A stretch of DNA of 64,000 nucleotides from Acanthosepion lycidas. Taxonomy: Eukaryota > Mollusca > Cephalopoda > Sepiida > Sepiidae. Positions within the stretch are counted from its first letter, which is position 1. Each line of letters starts with the position of its first letter. A program made the position numbers and the translations under genes. The stretch is taken from positions 107,822,396-107,886,395 of the forward strand of contig OZ010587.1 in the NCBI GenBank assembly GCA_963932145.1, given 5' to 3'. Shown piece after piece: positions 22,385 through 34,310 of this stretch. A model generated the notes under the pieces. That model ran no database searches. It had not been told where the DNA came from and was given only the letters and a program-made list of their open reading frames with translations.

Positions 22385-23440
22385 GTGTCGCATAGCGTGG
22401 TACAGAAGGAGGGTGCGTCGGAGCCTGATCAGCTCTGACGGGGTCGACTCAGCGAGGATGGTATGATGTTGCAAGGCCCGAAACTACCCAATGACCTGAG
22501 TAATAACATCACTGACGTCACCCTCCTGCGCAATAAAAGTGCGTATTTCCGAAGATATATGACGTCGTCCCCTGGTCGTAGCGCCAACCGTGTCGTTGTA
22601 TCCCAGTCTACCACGGCACCAACGGTGACGTCCTACTTTGATTCACAGTCTGCCTACCCACGTTTTGATTTGATCTAGGCAGAGGAAATCAATCAGTCAT
22701 CGGGGCCGTACTGCAAACCGAGTCCAACGGGAGTGATACCACAAAAATACGCATAAAAGGCAATAAAATGAAAACTCAAAAGTTCAAAGTATCAAAGAAA
22801 AAGGTAACAAACTTTGTCTAGTTGTTCGATACATAGGACTGCATCTATCTCCCGACCCGTTCTATGGATTGTGACACGTCGTTTTCCGCTAGGCAAGTTT
22901 TAACACTTCAAGTTGTCTGCTCTCTAAGAAATTGGTGTTTTGGTGGGTCTTTGGACGAAAGTCAAAAGAAAAAAACTTATGTCGGTGATCTGGATCTAAG
23001 TCGCTCTTCAAAATAATTGTTCTTGGTTTGAAGATGTGGGTCCGGAAAGTGTGCGGGAATCCTGGTCAGCTATCTGCGAGGCTTGCCTCAACCGGCGACT
23101 GACTCTGGGAACTGCTGGGTCTCGACTCATTTCTGCTCGTTGGGGCTTCGTTTATATGGGCGCCGACCAAAACCGGGGTGGGTTTGTCGGCGCCGGGGGG
23201 TTCCTCGATAATTCTAAATACATATCCACCTCTCTGGTTAGGAATTTCCATTTTTTTCCATTTTTGGGAACCTTTCCTCACTCCCACCTTCTCATCATAC
23301 TTCATAGGGGCGTGAACGAAATAACATTTTCATTTGAATTTTTCTCTCTTTCTCTGGCCAGTCGGTCTGTAGTTGATAATAAGATGTCTTCTCGTACCAA
23401 TAGTTTGTTTTCATATCTTTAGATAACACAGCCGATGCCA
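22385..23440. other. GC-richer block of unknown origin
   Basis: Composition is clearly richer in GC than its surroundings and starts at the last base of the right direct repeat. Short frames of 71 residues (22463-22678) and 128 residues (23036-23422) show no motif I recognise. A perfect 9-bp hairpin, GGCGCCGAC and GTCGGCGCC, lies at 23159-23194. It could be the 5' region of another R2-type copy or a separate element. Confidence 0.4.
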
Positions 23441-23656
23441 AAACATATCTGATTCTTTCCTTCTTTCCTTTTCTTTTTACTCAGAATTTCCCTGTCATTG
23501 TAATGACACTCTTTCGCCATTTGTTACTTATCAAAATATCCTTTTATCCATTGTCAGTGCTGTGTGTGCGTTCTTGCTTATCACTCACGATTCGGTTCTT
23601 AGCCTCTCCTTTTTCTTCTTTTCTTTCTTTTCCCTTTTTGCCCCGTTAAATGGTGC

Positions 23657-23662
<6 letters not shown>

Positions 23663-23717
<55 letters not shown>
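23663..23717. repeat. (TA)n microsatellite
   Basis: TA run. 23440-23660 is T-rich without a supported feature. Confidence 0.95.
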
Positions 23718-23719
<2 letters not shown>

Positions 23720-23864
23720 GTTTAGTTACAGATATATTTTTTACATTTATGATGTGAGATAACAACTACGGAACATTTATCAATCTAATGTAGAAATTTT
23801 ATTAAATTTCCAAGAAATTAACGTATTCCAAGCCTAAATGAAAAAAAAAACGAATATATTGCTC

Positions 23865-24262
23865 ACTATTTACATTATTCGGACTATTGTCTTCATCTTT
23901 GTCGTCATATTTATTACGTTTCAGCCATTGTACGTTCCGGCCTTCTTCAGGTGGTTGGGATGTCGAACTGAATCTTAGGTTGGTGCAAAAATAATGACGT
24001 AATAATGTCTTTTTTTGACGTATCTTTTCAACATCAAAAAACTACATTATTACGTCATTATTTTTGCACCAACCTAATATTTCGCTCACTGGGCGGGTAG
24101 TGTTCTAGTTCCACGTGCCATGTCTAATGGATGTCAGTTATCTCCTGATAATGCCCCTCTCCAAGTTCTCCACCGCCTTAACCAGGTATTGAACCCTCTC
24201 TCAATAATCCGAGTAGTGTAAATAGTGTACATAATACCTCATCTCAGAAATATAAACAGGTA
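23865..24262. repeat. Penelope-associated repeat (family 1), split by a MITE
   Basis: Left part has ACATTATTCGGACTATTGTC and GTACGTTCCGGCCTTCTTCAGG; the right end has the inverted terminal stretch ACATAATACCTCATCTCAGA. MITE copy b interrupts it after TCGAACTGAA. Confidence 0.7.
23975..24077. mobile_element. palindromic mariner MITE, copy b (long form)
   Basis: TTAGGTTGGTGCAAAAATAA ... TTATTTTTGCACCAACCTAA, about 103 bp, near-perfect palindrome. Other family 1 copies show the uninterrupted site. Confidence 0.9.
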
Positions 24263-24289
24263 TACATTGCTTTATGTGTGTGTGAGTGT

Positions 24290-24985
24290 TTAGTTAGTGA
24301 ATGCTGCCATGATCTTTATCTTCAGTTCATCTTTGGATTTTTGTTGGTCTCTTTCTCAATGCGCCCGATCCATAATAATCAAGGGGTTGCAGTCTGCGGA
24401 GTTAGGTGGACAGATGAGTTGATGTGGTCGTAGAAATTGACAGGGTTCTCCTGCTTGTGACATGGTGCAGAGTCCTGTTGTCAGACATAGGGTCTTCCAG
24501 CAGCGATCCTCTTGACCCAGGGCAGCACTACCTCCTCAAGCCACTTAATTTAGGCCTCCTTGTTGAGTCTGAGTACCTCACCAACGAATTCAGTAGTTCT
24601 TTCGTTCCAGGACTATTAGAGTGAGTTTTCCGAGCTGACGTACCTTCGTGATCACCATTAGACTCATCTAGCTGTTTCCGAATCCTCTACACTGTGTCCC
24701 CAGATTGACACTCAAACACTTCGAAATTTTCTTATTGGAAATTTCGGCGCAAATGCCAAGGAGTACAACATACCGTTTCCAAATTTCTGGCGGAGTGAAT
24801 TGCGTCATCGTGCTCTTTTTCTTGCAGACAATTCCCAACTGACCCAACTATAATGTGCAGTCGATAACAAACAACAATTCCCAACTGACCCAACTATAAT
24901 GTGCAATCGATAACAAACAACGCGCATGCGCCAAATAGAAAATATAAAAGGTCAGTAATTTACCAACCGCACCCTGTATTGTCGA
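24290..24985 (-). pseudogene. mariner-like DDE transposase remnant
   Basis: Minus strand from a terminal ACAGGGTGCGGTTGGTAAAT: a short start MTQFTPPEIWKR, later LEEVV..WVKRIAAGRPY in broken frames, DNRTLHHVTSRRT (from a DSAPCHTSRRT-type motif) and PNSADCNPLDYYGSGA with KRPTKI. The PN(S/T)xDxNPLDYY string is diagnostic for mariner-type transposases. Many stops and internal loss. A 40-bp segment near 24828-24920 is duplicated (CAATTCCCAACTGACCCAAC twice). A fragment of the same 5' end lies at 51750-51860. Confidence 0.75.
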
Positions 24986-25062
24986 AATGGAAAAACATCA
25001 AATGCTAGATAAACACATAGAATTGTTTCCACTTTGTCATTTACCTAACAGTTATTCCTTCT

Positions 25063-25285
25063 TTTTTGTGATATCAACGAACACTCGTTGACACTTATGT
25101 AATTTTCAATGAATACTTTCGTGTTGCTTATTGTAGTAGAGACTTTGTAATCGCAGGTACAACTATAGTAACGCTGTTGAATTATACTTGCGTCAGACAC
25201 CTTTGAATATCACTCGCACTAATAGTACTTGCTCGAAAAGTAACCACCGAATAGTAATCCAAATAGCAATCCGTATAATGATATT
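25063..25285 (+). repeat. interspersed repeat, pair with 32570-32800
   Basis: GATATCAACGAACACTCGTT, AGAGACTTTGTAATCGCAGG, CTATAGTAACGCTGTT and GAATATCACTCGCACTAATA appear in the same order in both copies. Class unknown. Confidence 0.65.
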
Positions 25286-25289
25286 ATTG

Positions 25290-25470
25290 TGGGGTATCCA
25301 AGCCCGTAGGCTCGGCCAAAGATGCCCCGTAAAAAACTGGGTCGGGTAGCTGTGTACCACCCCAGACGAGACGCTGCCCTTCAGCATAGCCTCGTCTGGG
25401 TTCCTCCCGACACAGACGCAAAGAGTTTGACAAGCACACTTCCGAAGTAATCCGGATAGAGATCACATAG
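25290..25470 (+). repeat. GC-rich repeat with a strong hairpin
   Basis: Homologous to 10085-10320. At 25361-25400 CCCAGACGAG and CTCGTCTGGG form a perfect 10-bp stem with a 20-nt loop. Confidence 0.6.
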
Positions 25471-25479
25471 ACTCCACGC

Positions 25480-26930
25480 TAATTCCCATATATGCATTTC
25501 CTTTAACATGACGTTATCGACTTATTCAAAATGGGATCGCCTGTGTTTGCTCTCTAGTGATCTGTGTTCAAACTCCAGTGTCGGCAGCGACACTTTATTT
25601 CTGTATAACATTATTGTATGTGAAGCAGGTGATCATGGCACTCTAAAATGTCCTGTCCTTTGTAGATCTTAATAAATTTTGTATTTTTTTTTCTCTTAAA
25701 TCTTGTTATGACATCCATTTACTCTAACTCAAGAAGTTGTTGTTTTCCTCTGTCCCCACTCTTGAGTATCTGATTTTTCCATCCCACCGTCTTCCTTACA
25801 TACCTTAGAAAATTCAACTACCTTTTCCTGAAACTCTTAATACTTTTTAATATTTCGCTTAGCTTTTGAAATGCATCCTTGGCTATCCTACTGCGCCTCG
25901 TGGCAGTTAACAAACAATAGTAATGTAGGTGAATGAAATGGTTGGTTTAGCAAAACGTTTTACACACCTAAGAATACCGATTTCAGCCCACTCAATCGGG
26001 ATATTTTTATTAATATATGAATTTAAATGCGCTATGTTACTCCCTGTATTTTTTTGTCTGACAGATATGAAAGGCAAGGAACACATCATACACCGGCACC
26101 CGTTTTTTCTTTTTGTCATAAAAATAAATCTATAAAAATAATAAAATACAGAAACAAGTAACGTTCTTGCCATGGAGACAGTATATATAAAAAAAATTTA
26201 AAAAAACACTATTTAGTCAAAAGCAAACTTCTAGATATGTTTTTTATATAAGGTCCCAAATCATGGTTCTTCACAACTTCTTTCTTGTTGTTCAAAGCAA
26301 CGTTTGATTTATGGCATCCTTTTTTTTTCTTTTTTTTTTTTTTCAACACCTATCTGCGACCGATCCACAAAAACTATTAGATAGATTAGAGATAAACTCT
26401 TTGGTAAATTAATAAGCATTATTAAGCGTTATTTTCCTCTCTTGAAAAACGATATTTTCTATTTTAGATTAATTCCCTCACATTAGACTAACATTTAGAT
26501 GGAATAAAATGCTCCGCAGTATCAAAATATGCAAGTAAAAAGATAAGATATTAATTATTACGCGAAGGGAAATTATTAGTATAGTCTGGCAAAAGACTAC
26601 GGTTATGGAGCATCGAACCAAAGCGGAACTTATTGTTATAAACAACCGGTCAACGAAACACGTTTAGTAAGCAGTACGCCTTCAGATACGACCATATTAA
26701 AATCTAGTTTACCGTTCAAACTTGTTGATAGCTTGTTACAGTCATCGACCTATGAACTCTTCTTCAGCTTCAGTCATTTGACGTAACAGGTATCGCTAGG
26801 CTTGCAGACGCACCTTGTCAGTATGAACAACAGGCCACAGTGATCAGCTAATCTCTGTGCAAGAGGCTCGTCTATGTTTCACAGACAGAAGCGTGTCTTT
26901 TTTGTAAGTATATTAAACTTTCTTAATATT
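25480..26930. other. no supported gene; low-repeat stretch
   Basis: No element recognised. 26560-26910 is of more balanced composition than its surroundings and ends in TTTTTTGTAAGTATATT, which contains a splice-donor-like GTAAGT. That could mark a non-coding first exon but nothing else supports it. Confidence 0.3.
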
Positions 26931-26982
26931 AATATTTCTACTGGTAGGTGTTAGCAGTCATTCATTTTCAAACAAGAAAGCA

Positions 26983-27006
26983 ATATATATATATATATAT
27001 ATATAT
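26983..27006. repeat. (TA)n microsatellite
   Basis: Short TA run just downstream (minus sense) of the hammerhead-like module. Confidence 0.9.
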
Positions 27007-27043
27007 AATGTATGTATATTTAAAAATCAGGAGATCAGTTGAA

Positions 27044-27083
27044 TCCGCTACCTTGATTTCAACCTTACGGTATCCTCAGGCGA
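27044..27083 (-). ncRNA. hammerhead-like module (degenerate)
   Basis: Minus strand: stem I 5' CGC, then CTGAGGA (27079-27073), a hairpin ACC-GTAA-GGT, and GAAA (27060-27057), with GCG at 27048-27046 able to close stem I. Stem III is poor. Consistent with a decayed hammerhead; not a proven ribozyme. Confidence 0.35.
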
Positions 27084-27429
27084 TTTTTATCAAATGACCT
27101 CTTAACGCTTTAACAAAAAAACTCATGAACGATATATTATTATTTTCAAAAGTAAAGAAACAAACATACTACTTTGGGCGTAGTAGAAATGGTGGAGGAG
27201 GATGTGAAGAAGAATAAGAAAAAGAAGGGTGAAGAGAAGAAAGGCAAAGCTGTTACCGATTTAGGGTTAACTGGAATGTACATTACATTTTTTTTTATAT
27301 TATTTATCAATTCCTAGAAAACCGACAGCAGCACATGAGATTTTATTATAGTGGTGAAGGACCATCCACACTTTTTGAAGGGCCGAAGGTTTTCGATATC
27401 TAGGCCACTAGTGTCACAGAGTCCCCAAA

Positions 27430-27590
27430 CGACCCTCCGCAGGTTTTGAATTCAGTGTTGTCTTTCTCCTAGAAAACCAGTTGCCATCCAAGTCTGCTAT
27501 TTACTGGAGGGAGAAGAGGATACATACCTTTCCTGCAAGTAAATGTAATGGATTCGAATCTCCGATTCCTCAGTTATAATTATATATATA
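27430..27590 (-). repeat. tRNA-derived SINE with central domain
   Basis: Same body as 15440-15667: CCGCAGGTTTTGAATTCAG and CCAGTTGCCATCCAAG, then GTAAATGTAATGGATTCGAA. Confidence 0.65.
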
Positions 27591-27599
27591 TATATATAT

Positions 27600-27740
27600 A
27601 ATTAAGTAATTCAACGAGTCTAGAAGAAAGCACTGGGACTCATCAGCAGTGCGCATCTACTACCGAGAATTGAAACCCGAACTGTTACGATATGAGGCAA
27701 ACGCCATACCAACTGTAGCAACGGGCCTCGGTGACGAAGA
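27600..27740 (-). repeat. tRNA-derived SINE with CTGATGAG tail
   Basis: Minus strand: A-box-like TACAGTTGGTATGGC, B-box-like GGGTTTCAATTC, then GCGCACTGCTGATGAGTCCC about 20 nt after the tRNA-like head. The layout parallels the SINE-hammerhead dimer at 48.4 kb, but the GAAA arm is missing here. Confidence 0.5.
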
Positions 27741-27911
27741 GATACGAATTCGACTCGATACAGCGCCGCTCGATCACATATTCTGTGGTGGAACTCATGC
27801 GAGTTTTTCTTTACCCATAGGACTGTAACCCCACGGACCACGACTACTATCCGCAAGCTGCTCAGTCCAGAGCATTAGAAGCCGGTTTAAACAAGAATAT
27901 ACAGATAGAAA

Positions 27912-27969
27912 TAATTAGGAGGATTTAAAATAATCATTAATTATGATTATTTCAAATCCCCCTAATTAT
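27912..27969. repeat. 58-bp palindrome
   Basis: ATAATTAGGAGGATTTAAAA and its near inverse TTTCAAATCCCCCTAATTAT meet around ATCATTAATTATGAT. Followed by a short TA run and a fragment of family 3 (27975-28025). Confidence 0.7.
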
Positions 27970-28109
27970 ATATATATATAATAAAAAAGCTTAAACACTA
28001 ATATTCCGGGGTCATCTTGGAATTTTTTTATTCAAAAAAAAATATATGTATGTGTATGCATGTATATATATTTATATATTTTGCATATGTATGTGTATAT
28101 TTAGCACTA

Positions 28110-28131
28110 ATATTATCTATCTATCTATCTA

Positions 28132-28182
<51 letters not shown>
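28110..28182. repeat. (CTAT)n(TA)n microsatellite
   Basis: TATC units followed by a TA run. Confidence 0.95.
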
Positions 28183-28185
<3 letters not shown>

Positions 28186-28478
28186 TTGAAACATGAGAAC
28201 TCTTATGTAGCGATGGAATCATATTTTTAAATAAATAATTATATTTAGGCTCTACTTTTGTATCGAGCACTGTTTTTTTAAAATAATAACAAAAATACTA
28301 AAGAACTTTGGATTATTTACGTAACAAGTTCTTTCCTATTTTCTCTATATTTTTACACACACACACGCACATATATATATATATATATAATGAAATCATT
28401 TTTTATTACTATAAACTTTATATCTTAGTCGTTTCGCGTATTTTAGTAGACATCCTTGTTTTCTTTTAACAGTGGAAT

Positions 28479-28640
28479 CTACTGGCCTAGAAATCGAAAG
28501 TCTTATTAAAGATAGTGATCTTCCCGAGAGAAATCGAACCTGTGTCCCCTTGAGATCAAGCGTTCATTTTTACCATTAAGCTACCAGAAGCCACTACAGT
28601 AAAGCATTTAATAAGGCTTTCGATATCTAGGCCACTAGAT
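28479..28640 (-). repeat. tRNA-like SINE fragment flanked by a short inverted repeat
   Basis: GAGAAATCGAACCTGTGTCC is an antisense B box. CTACTGGCCTAGAAATCGAA at 28479 is inverted as TTCGATATCTAGGCCACTAG at 28619; the latter also appears at 27388. Confidence 0.55.
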
Positions 28641-29130
28641 ATTAATATCATTGTTATAAAACAGATATGTCTACTCGAACGAAATATGACATTTCTAGGA
28701 ATGCAAGGAGACACTAAAGTCAACAACAAATTCGCTGGCTAAATGCAATTGTCACACCTGTTGACTTCGATGTCACTTTTTATATTTACATCTTTTCTAT
28801 ATCTGATATTAAACACTTTAACACATACATATAGCATACCTTAAAACTATATTTTATTATACATATGTATGTATTCATATGTGTGTAGGGGTGTATGTGT
28901 ATTCATGTTTTTGTCGCAGTTATTGGAGCATGTCAGTATATGTATTTGCTGTTCTCGAACAATATCTTATTTCTTTATAAACTATTTTCGAATTTACATC
29001 TTTGATCTTTTCCAACTCACATTTATAAAATCTGTTACTTCTTTCTTTTATGTATCGAAATTAATTCCTGGTTTGAATTTTTACTACTTGTATTATTTAC
29101 ATTATTCGGACTGTTGTCCTAATCTGCTCG

Positions 29131-29640
29131 TGGGATATGTAAAAGTAGGTATTCTCGTTTTTTTTTTGTTTGTTTTTTTTTTCTCAAAGATGGTTGCACT
29201 TATTTTTTTTTTTTTTTTTCACTACCTCCATGAATTGTTTTCTCTTTTTGTCATTTTCAAAATCCTTGTTTTTTCTCAAACTGTAATTTTTCCCCCATTT
29301 TTTCGATGGTAATCTTTTTATCAAAAATTATTATCAAACCTTAAAAGGAAAAAATTGTGACAATTTTCTATTTATACCTTTTTCCTAATTGTGTAATAAA
29401 ATGTATTTTTATTTTTCCTTTTCAAATTTTACGCGCTACTTTCGTTTCGTTTATTTTTATTCGTGCCTATTATAACTTGCTATTCCTATTAGGTTGGTGC
29501 AATAATGTCGTTTTTTGACTTATTTTTTAACGTCAAAAAACGACATTATTACGTCATTATTTTTGCACCAACCTACTACTAACAAAGGTTTTGTGTTTGA
29601 TACAAGAAATTAGATTTGGTAGGGAATAAACTGTTTATAT
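29131..29640 (+). repeat. local segmental duplication, copy 1 (contains MITE c)
   Basis: Shares with 30077-30463 the order GTAAAAGTAGGT, TTTTTGTCATTTTCAAAATC, GTGTAATAAA, TTTTCAAATTTTACGC, TATAACTTGCTATTCCTA and TAGATTTGGTAGGGAATAAA. Phenylalanine-rich frames are compositional. Confidence 0.8.
29489..29575. mobile_element. palindromic mariner MITE, copy c
   Basis: TTAGGTTGGTGCAATAATGT ... TTTGCACCAACCTAC inserted at TA. The duplicate at about 30398 lacks it. Confidence 0.9.
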
Positions 29641-29843
29641 AAATTCAAAATGAATGAACGCTGAGCAAATGTTTTGGAAAGTTTATCTTTTTTTTTTTTA
29701 CAAATAATTCACGTACACTCATTACACACATCTATATTTTAAAAAAATTATACAAGGAAGATTAAATATACTTTGCTTATTCTTTATCTAATTCTTCTCA
29801 CGTATTTCAATCCATATTTAATCTACATTTGACCCCAAAGTCA

Positions 29844-29854
29844 CAATCTCTCTT

Positions 29855-29894
<40 letters not shown>
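29844..29894. repeat. (TC)n microsatellite
   Basis: TC run. 29640-30076 otherwise holds no feature. Confidence 0.95.
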
Positions 29895-29897
<3 letters not shown>

Positions 29898-30076
29898 AAC
29901 AACCAAATAATGAGTAATACACGTTTTGTTTGTTTCTCAGTTTTATGGATATTTTTGTATATATAAATATAAGGGGATTTATAATTATTTACTCAGGGCT
30001 ATTATAACTCCCCTATAATAGTTTTACGAAATATAATTTATGGAGGGGACTTTTTAAAAAATTACTATATATCCCA

Positions 30077-30463
30077 GAGGCGCTTGTAGGGTAAGTAAAA
30101 GTAGGTGTTTTCGTTTTAGTTTTTGACTTCATTGAATTGCTTTCTCTTTTTGTCATTTTCAAAATCCTTGTCTTTTCCCAAACTATTTTTTCCCATTTTT
30201 CGATAGTAGTCTTTTTTTTTATTAGAAATTGTTATCCTGCATTAAAAGGCGCACGAAAGGAAAAAATGCCAATTTTCTATTTGTGCCTTTTTCGTAATTG
30301 TGTAATAAATGTATTTTCCTTTTCAAATTTTACGCAGTAGTTTCGTTTCGTTTCGTTTCGTTTTTTTGATTCGCGCCTATTATAACTTGCTATTCCTACT
30401 AACAAAGGTTTTGTGTTTGACATAAGGACTTAGATTTGGTAGGGAATAAAATGTTTATACACC
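30077..30463 (+). repeat. local segmental duplication, copy 2 (empty site)
   Basis: Partner of 29131-29640; reads TATTCCTACTAACAAAGG without the MITE. 30464-30830 has no supported feature. Confidence 0.8.
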
Positions 30464-30835
30464 ACCTCTAAAATGATGAAAAATCAATTGTGACAAATGT
30501 CGCATCTTTAGAAAGATCTAATGAATTTACAAAAATTATCTTGCACTCCAAATTTGACAAATATTTTTTACAAGTGACCCAGTCTATTTAAAGAATATCA
30601 ACAATCTTCTGAGAATTGGTAGGTAAGGAAATTCGATTATTAGTTTCTGTTGTATCCTTAAAGAGGTTACAAACAGACAAAGGTGGTACTCGAGTGAAGG
30701 AACAGCAACACAGGCGTAGATGAAAGAAAGAGAGGTTTATTATAAAAGAGAATACACTACTGAAAGACAGGGAATCGGGTGGCAGGCTAGTAATTTCCGA
30801 AGCAATCCCACCTCCCCTGGGATATACCAGTTGTA

Positions 30836-31690
30836 CATTCCGGCCGTCTTCAGGACTTGTTTATATTTCTGATATGAGGTATTGTAACTATTTACATCGT
30901 TCGAACTATTGGCTTCATCTTTATTACCATATTCACGATGTTTCGGCCGTTGTACACTCCGTTCTTCTTCATGGCCTGTCTATATTTCTGAGATAAGGAA
31001 TTGTAACTATTTACATCGTTCGAACTGTTGTCGTCGTCTTTATTACTATCTTCACGACGTTTCAGCCGTTGTACACACGGACTTTCTTCAGGAGCTGTCT
31101 ATATTTCTGATATGAGGTATTGTAACCATTTACACTATTTACATCGTTCGGACTGATGTCTTCATCTTTATTAACATATTCACAACGATTTGTCCGTTGA
31201 AGGCTCTGGACTTGTTCAGGTGACTGGAATTTCGAACCGAACCTTTTCGTCTACCGGGACAGATTGTTCTTGTTCCACGTGCCATGGCTCTTCCGGGTGT
31301 CCCAGTTATTTAGTAGAACTAGAACAATCTAACCCGATAGACGAAATAAAGGGTTCGATCGAAATTCCAATCACCTGAACAAGTCCAGAGCCTTCAACGG
31401 CCGAATCGTTGTGAATATGCTAATAAAGATGAAGACAACAGTTCAAACGATGTAAACGAAGAAGGCTGGAGCGTACAACAGCCGAAACGTTGTGAATATG
31501 GCAATGGAGATGAGGATAACAGTCCGAATAATGTAAATAATGCAAGTAATCATAATACCTGATCTCAGCGATATAGAGGCGGAAATGTTGTGAATATGGC
31601 AATGAAGATGGGGATAACAGTCTGACTAATGTAAATAATTCAAGTAATCATAATACCTCATCTCAGAGATATAGACAGATATTGAATTAA
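30836..31690. repeat. family 1 foldback with 119-bp subterminal tandem units
   Basis: Plus-oriented units repeat at 30861, 30980 and 31099 (119-bp period). A palindrome centred near 31310 (CTTGTTCAGGTGACTGGAAT against ATTCCAATCACCTGAACAAG) then leads to inverted units ending at CCTCATCTCAGAGATATAGA. The whole can fold on itself. Each half contains the CGTTTCGGCC...TCTTCAGG module. Confidence 0.8.
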
Positions 31691-32049
31691 TGCTGTTTGT
31701 TTATATACAGTTAAATACAAATCGCTTTCAGAATACCCAATCACGGACTTTTAGATCATTAGGCTACTGATCCATTTTCACTCACTTTAATCGAACCGTT
31801 GGCACTACTCTTTAGCTTCTTCAAATACAGACCCCGCTGGAGTTCTATTGAAACATAGGAAAATGGTTCTTCACGGTTCTTAAATTAAGAGCTAATGTTT
31901 AAGAGCACTTATAGTTCTTGAAATGTAATTATTTTTTATTCTGTTCATTGTTTATTTTATTTATTTATATATTTTATTACATATTTCAATTTTTTAGGTA
32001 TACTGACTTCAGTTCTGAGTTATGGTTTCTGTAATAAACTTTATTAGGC

Positions 32050-32388
32050 TATAGGTTATTATTCGTCTTTTGTATCGTGATAGAGTTGTAGGAATTTGAT
32101 TTCATGTCTGCATATGGAAATAATCTCTGAGCTTCTGTCTACTTTGCATTGTCCAATAAAGATGATTATTGATATTTTCACTTTCAATGAAAGGTTACAT
32201 TGTTTCGAATCGTTGTAAATTAGTATAGTTTTTCTTGCTTGTGATGTTACATTTTGCATCACTTGGATGCTGTTTCTAAGATCGAATACGTGATTTGAGA
32301 GGGTAGGGTTGTGCTTTTTGCATAATTTTTATTGTTGAATGATGTTTTGTTCGAGTAGTTTTCCTCCTCCCATGTACCTGCAGTTATT

Positions 32389-32400
<12 letters not shown>
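32050..32400 (-). pseudogene. Penelope-like element GIY-YIG endonuclease fragment
   Basis: Minus strand 32400-32259 reads YIGITAGTWEEENYSNKTSF then NNKNYAKSTTLPSQI, the catalytic-domain start of the GIY-YIG nuclease found at the C-terminus of Penelope-like reverse transcriptases. Further on (32262-32059) CNLSLKVKISIIIF and RSSEIISICRHEIKFLQL match the conserved CNLCL...II and RSE(I/L)IS.CRH.NKF region after the domain. The catalytic core is broken by stops, and a (TA)n tract replaces the upstream part. Family assignment from memory of conserved motifs. Family 1 repeat lies downstream in the same sense. Confidence 0.7.

Positions 32401-32449
<49 letters not shown>
32391..32449. repeat. (TA)n microsatellite
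   Basis: TA run directly upstream (minus sense) of the GIY-YIG fragment. Confidence 0.95.
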
Positions 32450-32569
32450 CCTGCATTTGCTTTGGATCTTACATTATCTTGGTATATTACATTTGTTTGT
32501 AATTAGTTACCGTTTAGTGAGAATTCGTACTTTTATACTGTAGTTATAAATGAGGGTTGTGGGTGTTTG

Positions 32570-32800
32570 CGATTTTTGTGATATCAACGAACAATCGTTT
32601 GACACTTTTGGGATGTCAACGAATCCTCGTTGTCACTTTCGTAAATGCTCGTTGTAGCAGAGACTTTGTAATGGCAGTTACAGCTATAGTAACGCTGTTA
32701 AACAGTACTGGTGTCAGATGCCTTCGAATATCACTCGCACTAATAGTATTTTCTCGATAATACTCGATCCAATAGTAATCAGTACAGTGATCTGAATAAA
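32570..32800 (+). repeat. interspersed repeat, pair with 25063-25285
   Basis: Same landmarks, e.g. AGAGACTTTGTAATGGCAGT and GAATATCACTCGCACTAATA. Confidence 0.65.
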
Positions 32801-32817
32801 GCAACAGAATAAACATA

Positions 32818-33065
32818 TGGATAGATAGATTAAAAATATATATATATATAGATAGATAGATAGATAGATGGAAAACAGATAGATTGAAAACAGATAGATA
32901 GATAGATTGAAAACAGATAGATTGAAAACAGATAGATAGATAGATTGAAAACAGATAGATTAAAAAGAGATAGATAGATAGATAAATAGATAGATAGATT
33001 GAAAATAGATAAATAGATAGATTGAAAACAGATAGATAGATAGATAGATAGATAGATATGAACAG

Positions 33066-33102
<37 letters not shown>

Positions 33103-33491
33103 TGAACAGACTTAGATAGATAGATAGATATGAACAGACTTAGATAGATAGATAGATATGAACAGACTTAGATAGATAGATAGATAGATAAATATGAACA
33201 GACTTAGATAGATAGATAGATAGATAGATATGAACAGACTTAGATAGATAGATAGATAGATAGATATGAACAGACTTAGATAGATAGATAGATAGATATG
33301 AACAGACTTAGATAGATAGATAGATAGATATGAACAGACTTACATAGATAGATAGATAAATAGATAGATAGATAGATATGAACAGACTTAGATAGATAGA
33401 TAGATAGATAGATATGAACAGATTTAGATAGATAGATAGATATGAACAGACTTAGATAGATAGATAGATAGATATGAACAGACTTACATAG

Positions 33492-33522
<31 letters not shown>

Positions 33523-33620
33523 GATAGATATGAACAGACTTAGATAGATAGATAGATAGATAGATAGATATGAACAGACTTAGATAGATAGATAGATAGA
33601 TAGATAGATATGAACAGACT

Positions 33621-33651
<31 letters not shown>

Positions 33652-33947
33652 ATATGAACAGACTTAGATAGATAGATAGATAAATATTAACAGACTTAGA
33701 TAGATAGATAGATAAATATTAACAGACTTAGATAGATAGATAGATAGATAGATAGATATGAACAGACTTAGATAGATAGATAGATAGATATGAACAGACT
33801 TAGATAGATAGATAGATAGATAGATATGAACAGACTTAGATAGATAGATAGATAGATAGATATGAACAGACTTAGATAGATAGATAGATAGATATGAACA
33901 GACTTAGATAGATAGATAGATAGATAGATAGATATGAACAGACTTAC

Positions 33948-33978
<31 letters not shown>

Positions 33979-34067
33979 GATAGATAGATATGAACAGACT
34001 TAGATAGATAGATAGATATGAACAGATTTAGATAGATAGATAGATAGATAGATATGAACAGACTTAC

Positions 34068-34098
<31 letters not shown>

Positions 34099-34180
34099 GA
34101 TAGATAGATATGAACAGACTTAGATAGATAGATAGATATGAACAGATTTAGATAGATAGATAGATAGATATGAACAGACT

Positions 34181-34214
<34 letters not shown>

Positions 34215-34264
34215 TGAACAGACTTAGATAGATAGATAGATAGATAGATAGATATGAACAGACT

Positions 34265-34310
<46 letters not shown>

